The translations under genes and the position numbers were made by a program. The notes beneath the pieces were generated by a model, which worked only from the letters and a program-made list of their open reading frames with translations, was not told where the DNA came from and did not search any database. From Parabacteroides chongii (lineage in GTDB: Bacteria; Bacteroidota; Bacteroidia; Bacteroidales; Tannerellaceae), in contig NZ_CP120849.1 of NCBI RefSeq assembly GCF_029581355.1, forward strand, positions 4,806,501 to 4,870,500: a DNA stretch of 64,000 bases, in the 5' to 3' direction. Of this stretch, positions 59,521-64,000 are shown one piece after another (the first letter of the stretch is position 1; each line of letters starts with the position of its first letter).

Positions 59521-60432
59521 ATGGAAGAGATCAATAAAGATGAAATTATCGAACTAGACAGCGTAGATCGTTACAACAAAATCTTCGGACTTGAAACCCA
59601 GCATCCTTTGGTGAGTGTCGTCGATTTGGCCCAGTCCACACAATGGCCTGAAAGAGCCTGGTTCCGATATGGGGTGTATGCACTATTCCTGAAAGATGTC
59701 AAATGCGGTAACATCAAATATGGTCGTCAATACTATGACTATCAGGATGGAACTATCGTCTGCTTCGCTCCGGGACAGGTAACCGACCTGGAAATGCTAC
59801 CGAACATACAGCCTCATGCACACGGTATTCTCTTTCATCCTGACCTGATACATGGTACCGCCCTCGGTCAGGAAATCAGAAACTACTCTTTCTTCTCTTA
59901 CGAGACCAACGAGGCACTCCATCTTTCCGAAGAAGAGCGGCAAACTGTCATGGACTGCTTACAGAATATTTCAAACGAACTGAAACATGCCATCGATAAA
60001 CACAGTCGTCGGCTGATCTGTGCCAATATCGGATTATTACTCGACTACTGTATGCGTTACTATGAACGTCAGTTTCAAACACGGGCTGAAGTGAATAGCG
60101 ACATCATCGTCCGCTTCGAACAGTTACTGAATGATTACTTCGAGGGAGACGCACCGCAAAAAGAGGGATTGCCATCCGTGAAATATTTCGCCGACAAAGT
60201 CTTCCTTTCCCCCAACTATTTTGGCGATATGATACGTAAACAAACTGGACGTACCGCCTCTGAGTATATACAGGACCGAGTAATAGGAGTGGCAAAGGAA
60301 AAATTACTCTCATCCGACAAAACGATGAGCGAAATAGCTTACGACCTCGGCTTTCAGTATCCACAACATCTCAGCCGCATGTTCAAACGGGTAGTTGGAA
60401 TAACTCCCAATGAATATCGGATGCAGAACTGA
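59521..60432 (+). CDS. AraC family transcriptional regulator (paralogue 2)
   Basis: 303 residues, with cupin-like N-terminal part and C-terminal AraC HTH (MSEIAYDLGFQYPQHLSRMF). Highly similar to the regulator at 49406-50305 over its whole length (FLKDVKCG, GRQYYDYQ, APGQV, PNEYRMQN). A -7 box TACATTTG lies at 59489-59496. It is divergent from the lipoprotein, monooxygenase-like and other genes to its left, which may be its targets. Confidence 0.88.
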   Translation: MEEINKDEIIELDSVDRYNKIFGLETQHPLVSVVDLAQSTQWPERAWFRYGVYALFLKDVKCGNIKYGRQYYDYQDGTIVCFAPGQVTDLEMLPNIQPHAHGILFHPDLIHGTALGQEIRNYSFFSYETNEALHLSEEERQTVMDCLQNISNELKHAIDKHSRRLICANIGLLLDYCMRYYERQFQTRAEVNSDIIVRFEQLLNDYFEGDAPQKEGLPSVKYFADKVFLSPNYFGDMIRKQTGRTASEYIQDRVIGVAKEKLLSSDKTMSEIAYDLGFQYPQHLSRMFKRVVGITPNEYRMQN

Positions 60433-60437
60433 GCCCC

Positions 60438-63400
60438 TTAATCATTCATCAGGAAATGTAACCTGTTCTGTAAATTCACCTCTGCCATGCCGCCATCGAC
60501 ATCCAGATACAGCAGGTTCATTTCCGGATAGAACTTCCTCAACCGTTTCTCAATACCTTTCGCTACAATATGATTGGCAATGCAGCCGAACGGCTGAATG
60601 CAGACAACCCTCTTTATCCCCTGACGGGCATAGCTGGCCACCTCTCCGGCTATCAACCAACCTTCACCGAACTGATTGGACAAATCCAATATCTCCGAAG
60701 CATATTTTGCCTTTACATATATTGATTTGGACGGCACATGAAAACGACAACTCTTCACGATTCCTTCCACCTTCCTGATCTTGTCATTCATATATTTCCA
60801 GAATATAGGACTCAGGCAATGCTTAAAGAGATTATCCTTCTGCAAACCATTCTTTACATTGGCCAGAGAATTTACGAAATATTGCATCACGAAATCAATG
60901 ATAGGAGGCGTGACCACTTCCATATTCCGAGAACGAAGCCATTCGGTGATATGAGCCTGTCCGTAATTATTGTATTTCACATAGATCTCCCCTACCAAGC
61001 CGATCTTCGTAAACTCACGGTCGTAGATGTCAACTCCGTTAAAGTCGGCCACAGCCTGTTCCAACAAGGAAAGCAACGCTTTATGATCGTTTCTGCGGAT
61101 CGCTTCCACCCCCCTGTCGATATAGAAATCAAACAGATGCTGCGTCTCCCCTTTCTTCTTTTCCCGAATGATCGTACTGCTATACATCTGCTGCAATGCA
61201 TCCGCATAGAGAAGCATATAAACGACAATATCCATCAACTTAAGAACCGGAAGTTTAAACGCCTTCTGATCGTTCTGGAAAACCTCTCCGGCAGCAAATA
61301 CCAACACCGGAATATTGGAAAATCCCGCATTCATCAAACCTGATTTGATCTGTGCCAGATAGTTCGTAGCCCGGCACTGACCGCCTGTTTGCGTAATGGC
61401 AACCACAACATCATCCAGGTCATATTTACCCGATTGCAACGCCGTGATAATATCTCCCAAAATCAATGTGGAAGGATAACAGACTTCATTATGCCCGTAG
61501 ACAAGTCCGGCCTCCGCTGAAACCGTATTGGTCTTTGGCAGATTGACGATCTTATAACCTGCCAGTTCTCCGAGAGCCGGGATGAAAGGCGAGATAAAAT
61601 CGGCAAACCAGGGAGCGAGTATCGTCTTTTGCCTGTCCTCTTTCTTATAGGCAACATCATAGCCCTGGAATGTCTTCGTTCCTGTTACCGGATCAGGTAT
61701 TATCACCTTCAAAGACTCGATCAGGGAACGCATACGCAACCGGACAGAACCCGGACTGGCTATTTCGTCGATACGTAAGATCGTATGGTTCTTGCCAGCT
61801 TGCTTCAATATTTCCCCGGTTTCATCCATAAAGAAAGAGTCGGGACCACAGCCGAAAGAGTTCAGTTGTACCAATTGCACGTTCTGGGGAAGTTTTGCGA
61901 CTTCCATGGCTGCTTGTACGACCCGGTTAGGATAAGACCATTGCGAGACGATATTCAGTTTACCGAACCCTTTACTTTCCTTATGACGGAAAATATCATC
62001 GGTGAACACATATACTCCCATATCCGAAAGGATCTGCCCTACCTTCTGATGGATCAGTGGGTCTGTATGATAAGGTCTGCCCACTACCACGAATACCAGC
62101 TTATTCTCTCTGACCGCCTGGTCGAACAAAGCTTTTTGTTTATCCCGCAAAGCATCTTTCGTCTCATTGCGTTCTTTCAGCGCTTTCACAAAGGCTTTTC
62201 TAAAAACAACCTCCGATACGCCCAAAGAAGAGAGATAAGTAAAACAAGCTTTCTCCAGTGCTTTGTCATTACTAAAAGTAACGACAGGTTTGTCGAACGG
62301 AATACCGAACTTTTCCTCCGGTTCCATAGAACTCCGGATCACATCCGGATAACCGCTCACGACCGGGCAATTGTATGAATTGATCGATGAGTCGAACTCT
62401 TTTTCTTCCTTCACGATCATCGGATAGAAAATACGGTCGACCTTTTGCTCTGCCAATGCCAGGATATGCCCGTGCACCAACTTGGCCGGAAAACAGATGT
62501 TGTCAGACATCACACTCCCGACTCCTTTTTGGTAAAGAGCCGTCGTAGACTCGGGAGACAATACCACTTCCAAATTACATTCGGTAAGCAAGGTATGCCA
62601 GAAAGGATAATTCTCAAACATATTCAGCACCCGCGGAATACCAATCCGCAAACCGGATACAGACGTCTGCTTTTCACCACTACGGGCAAAAAGAATCTCA
62701 TTCTTTCTGTCAAAAGCGTTATAGCCTTTCTCCGCAGCCGTGGCTTTGCTAAAAAACACTTTCTCGCATTTATTTCCTGCATAACAAATATTCCCGTTAT
62801 CAAACCGGAAACGAAGGATCGAACATTTGTTCGTACATCCTTTACACTGTAATTCTTTTGTATCCACCGTATTTACATCCGGCAATACTTCCTCTCCGGT
62901 AAACAACGTCAGCTTCTTATCAGCCTGCCACATCTTCCGGGCATATAAAGCAGCTCCTAACGCTCCCATCAGTTCGGGATAGTCGGTGGTACTGACCGAT
63001 TTGCCGGACAGGAGTTCGAGTGCACGGTAAACAGCATCGTTGCGGAACGTTCCGCCCTGCACCACGATATGTTCTCCCAAAAGGTTAAGGTTCGTAATCT
63101 TCAGCACCTTGAACAGACAGTTCTTGATGACCGAATAAGCCAGACCTGCTGCAATATCGCCTAATGCCGCATTTTCACGCAATGACTGTTTCACCTTCGA
63201 ATTCATAAAAACAGTACAGCGTGAACCCAGCTCACTGGGATATTCTGCCAGGCAGGCTGCTTTCGTGAACTCTGAAAGCCCCATATTCATGGTTGCCGCA
63301 AAGTTCTGAAGGAAAGAGCCGCAACCGGATGAACAGGCTTCATTCAGCTCGATATTCGATATGACTCCATTGCGGGTGAATATGGATTTCATATCCTGTC

Positions 63401-64000
63401 CGCCGATGTCCAGTACGAAGGAGACTTCCGGGTCTACATATTGTGCACCGGATAAATGCGCCATCGTTTCCACGATCCCGTAATCGAGATTTAATGCCGA
63501 CTTGATCAGGTCTTCCCCGTAGCCTGTCGCCGCAGATGAGATAAAGCGGAATGTAACTCCTTTGTTTTTGGCTTCCCGGTAAAATCCGTTCAGTCCCTCG
63601 ATCACCTTCCTCAGGGAATTTCCCTGGTTGGTGCCATAGAACGTATAAACGATATCACTGTCCGTATCCATGATCAGTATCTTGGTCGTCGTGGAACCGG
63701 AGTCGATACCCAGGAAGCATTCGATATTTTTCTTCGAACCGAGTTCTGCCCGTTTTAAAGGTTTTACCTTCCGGTTCTCTTTCCAGGACTGATATTCCTC
63801 TTCACTAGCGAATAAAGCAGGTAATACATCTTTCCGTTTATGATCCTTTATTCCCAGCTTTTGTATCAGCAAGGATATGTCTTCGATTGTCTCTCCCTCC
63901 CGGTTATAAAGGGCTGTTCCCCATGCCGGAAAATACTCACTGTTTGCCGGAACGATCAGATCTGCTTCATCCAGCTTCAGTAGTTCGACAAAAGAGTCTC
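60438..64000 (-). CDS. acyl-CoA dehydratase activase with BadF/BadG and DUF2229 domains (partial)
   Basis: The frame stays open from the stop near 60438 to the window edge, at least 1187 codons, so the start lies outside. It contains an ASKHA ATPase domain of the 2-hydroxyacyl-CoA dehydratase activator type (LGIDSGSTTTKILIMD, DIGGQDMK, CSSGCGSFLQNF with the cluster cysteine region, VVQGGTFRNDAV), then CKGCTNKCS and the DUF2229 and component-D-like region (GIPRVLNMFENYPFW, SDNICFPAKLVHGH). The family usually has two BadF domains, so the first is beyond the edge. It is an ATP-driven electron activator or a related self-contained enzyme; substrate unknown. Confidence 0.88.
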   Translation of the reverse strand, partial: DSFVELLKLDEADLIVPANSEYFPAWGTALYNREGETIEDISLLIQKLGIKDHKRKDVLPALFASEEEYQSWKENRKVKPLKRAELGSKKNIECFLGIDSGSTTTKILIMDTDSDIVYTFYGTNQGNSLRKVIEGLNGFYREAKNKGVTFRFISSAATGYGEDLIKSALNLDYGIVETMAHLSGAQYVDPEVSFVLDIGGQDMKSIFTRNGVISNIELNEACSSGCGSFLQNFAATMNMGLSEFTKAACLAEYPSELGSRCTVFMNSKVKQSLRENAALGDIAAGLAYSVIKNCLFKVLKITNLNLLGEHIVVQGGTFRNDAVYRALELLSGKSVSTTDYPELMGALGAALYARKMWQADKKLTLFTGEEVLPDVNTVDTKELQCKGCTNKCSILRFRFDNGNICYAGNKCEKVFFSKATAAEKGYNAFDRKNEILFARSGEKQTSVSGLRIGIPRVLNMFENYPFWHTLLTECNLEVVLSPESTTALYQKGVGSVMSDNICFPAKLVHGHILALAEQKVDRIFYPMIVKEEKEFDSSINSYNCPVVSGYPDVIRSSMEPEEKFGIPFDKPVVTFSNDKALEKACFTYLSSLGVSEVVFRKAFVKALKERNETKDALRDKQKALFDQAVRENKLVFVVVGRPYHTDPLIHQKVGQILSDMGVYVFTDDIFRHKESKGFGKLNIVSQWSYPNRVVQAAMEVAKLPQNVQLVQLNSFGCGPDSFFMDETGEILKQAGKNHTILRIDEIASPGSVRLRMRSLIESLKVIIPDPVTGTKTFQGYDVAYKKEDRQKTILAPWFADFISPFIPALGELAGYKIVNLPKTNTVSAEAGLVYGHNEVCYPSTLILGDIITALQSGKYDLDDVVVAITQTGGQCRATNYLAQIKSGLMNAGFSNIPVLVFAAGEVFQNDQKAFKLPVLKLMDIVVYMLLYADALQQMYSSTIIREKKKGETQHLFDFYIDRGVEAIRRNDHKALLSLLEQAVADFNGVDIYDREFTKIGLVGEIYVKYNNYGQAHITEWLRSRNMEVVTPPIIDFVMQYFVNSLANVKNGLQKDNLFKHCLSPIFWKYMNDKIRKVEGIVKSCRFHVPSKSIYVKAKYASEILDLSNQFGEGWLIAGEVASYARQGIKRVVCIQPFGCIANHIVAKGIEKRLRKFYPEMNLLYLDVDGGMAEVNLQNRLHFLMND

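Noticed and set aside
60104..60364. Minus-strand frame inside the AraC gene
   Set aside because: Shadow of the AraC coding region with no domain or ribosome site.

Overview
The window comes from a Bacteroidales chromosome, most like Bacteroides or Parabacteroides. The evidence is repeated promoters of the Bacteroidota type (TTTG, about 20 bases, TAnnTTTG), a CTnDOT-style Tra transfer module, DUF families typical of gut Bacteroidales, and interrupted-palindrome GTTCCC/GTTTCC intergenic repeats. No 16S gene is present, so the species is not resolved.

Region 1 (1-1384) is chromosome: the 5' part of a KamA-like radical SAM gene on the minus strand, a short promoter-plus-terminator unit that looks like a small RNA, and what was probably the native terminator of a tRNA-Ser gene.

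Region 2 (about 1385-38304) is an integrative and conjugative element of about 37 kb in the 3' end of tRNA-Ser(TGA). The 9-bp core GCGGAGAGA is at both ends, and the left copy continues into a mimic of the tRNA T-arm. From left to right it holds: cargo (MATE exporter, AraC-methyltransferase fusion, DUF1848 protein); rteC with operator-like palindromes; a small HTH gene, a primase-helicase and a second HTH gene; a folded leader with a terminator in front of a RibD-like reductase; a minus-strand topoisomerase / small membrane protein / DUF3945 operon; an AT-rich three-gene island (membrane protein, PD-(D/E)XK-like protein, HEPN protein); the mobC-mobB-mobA operon with an oriT-like hairpin cluster; a long plus-strand traA-traQ operon; small accessory genes with ArdA antirestriction and a RadC-like protein; an ORF6N gene with two related palindromes; and the integrase. 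The logic is CTnDOT-like (RteC controlling an excision-type gene), but rteA, rteB and tetQ are absent.

Region 3 (38305-64000) is chromosome: an HTH regulator and a decayed paralogue, a TlpA-like lipoprotein, a tRNA-Leu/Leu/Gly cluster, a four-gene operon (M20 peptidase, DbpA-like helicase, MtaD-like deaminase, purine nucleoside phosphorylase), small hypothetical genes, a redox locus (AraC regulator, membrane ferredoxin fusion, Tat aldo-keto reductase with Fe-S clusters, flavodoxin-like reductase), a 564-bp element with 25-bp perfect inverted ends, a zinc alcohol dehydrogenase, a metallopeptidase, a second AraC paralogue, and a large acyl-CoA dehydratase activase running off the right edge.

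The best candidates for something undescribed are the 13.7-16.8 kb island (a possible defence system), the helically phased GGAC arrays at four places in the element, the attenuator-like folded leader at 8.9-9.07 kb, and the twin palindromes of the ORF6N gene.
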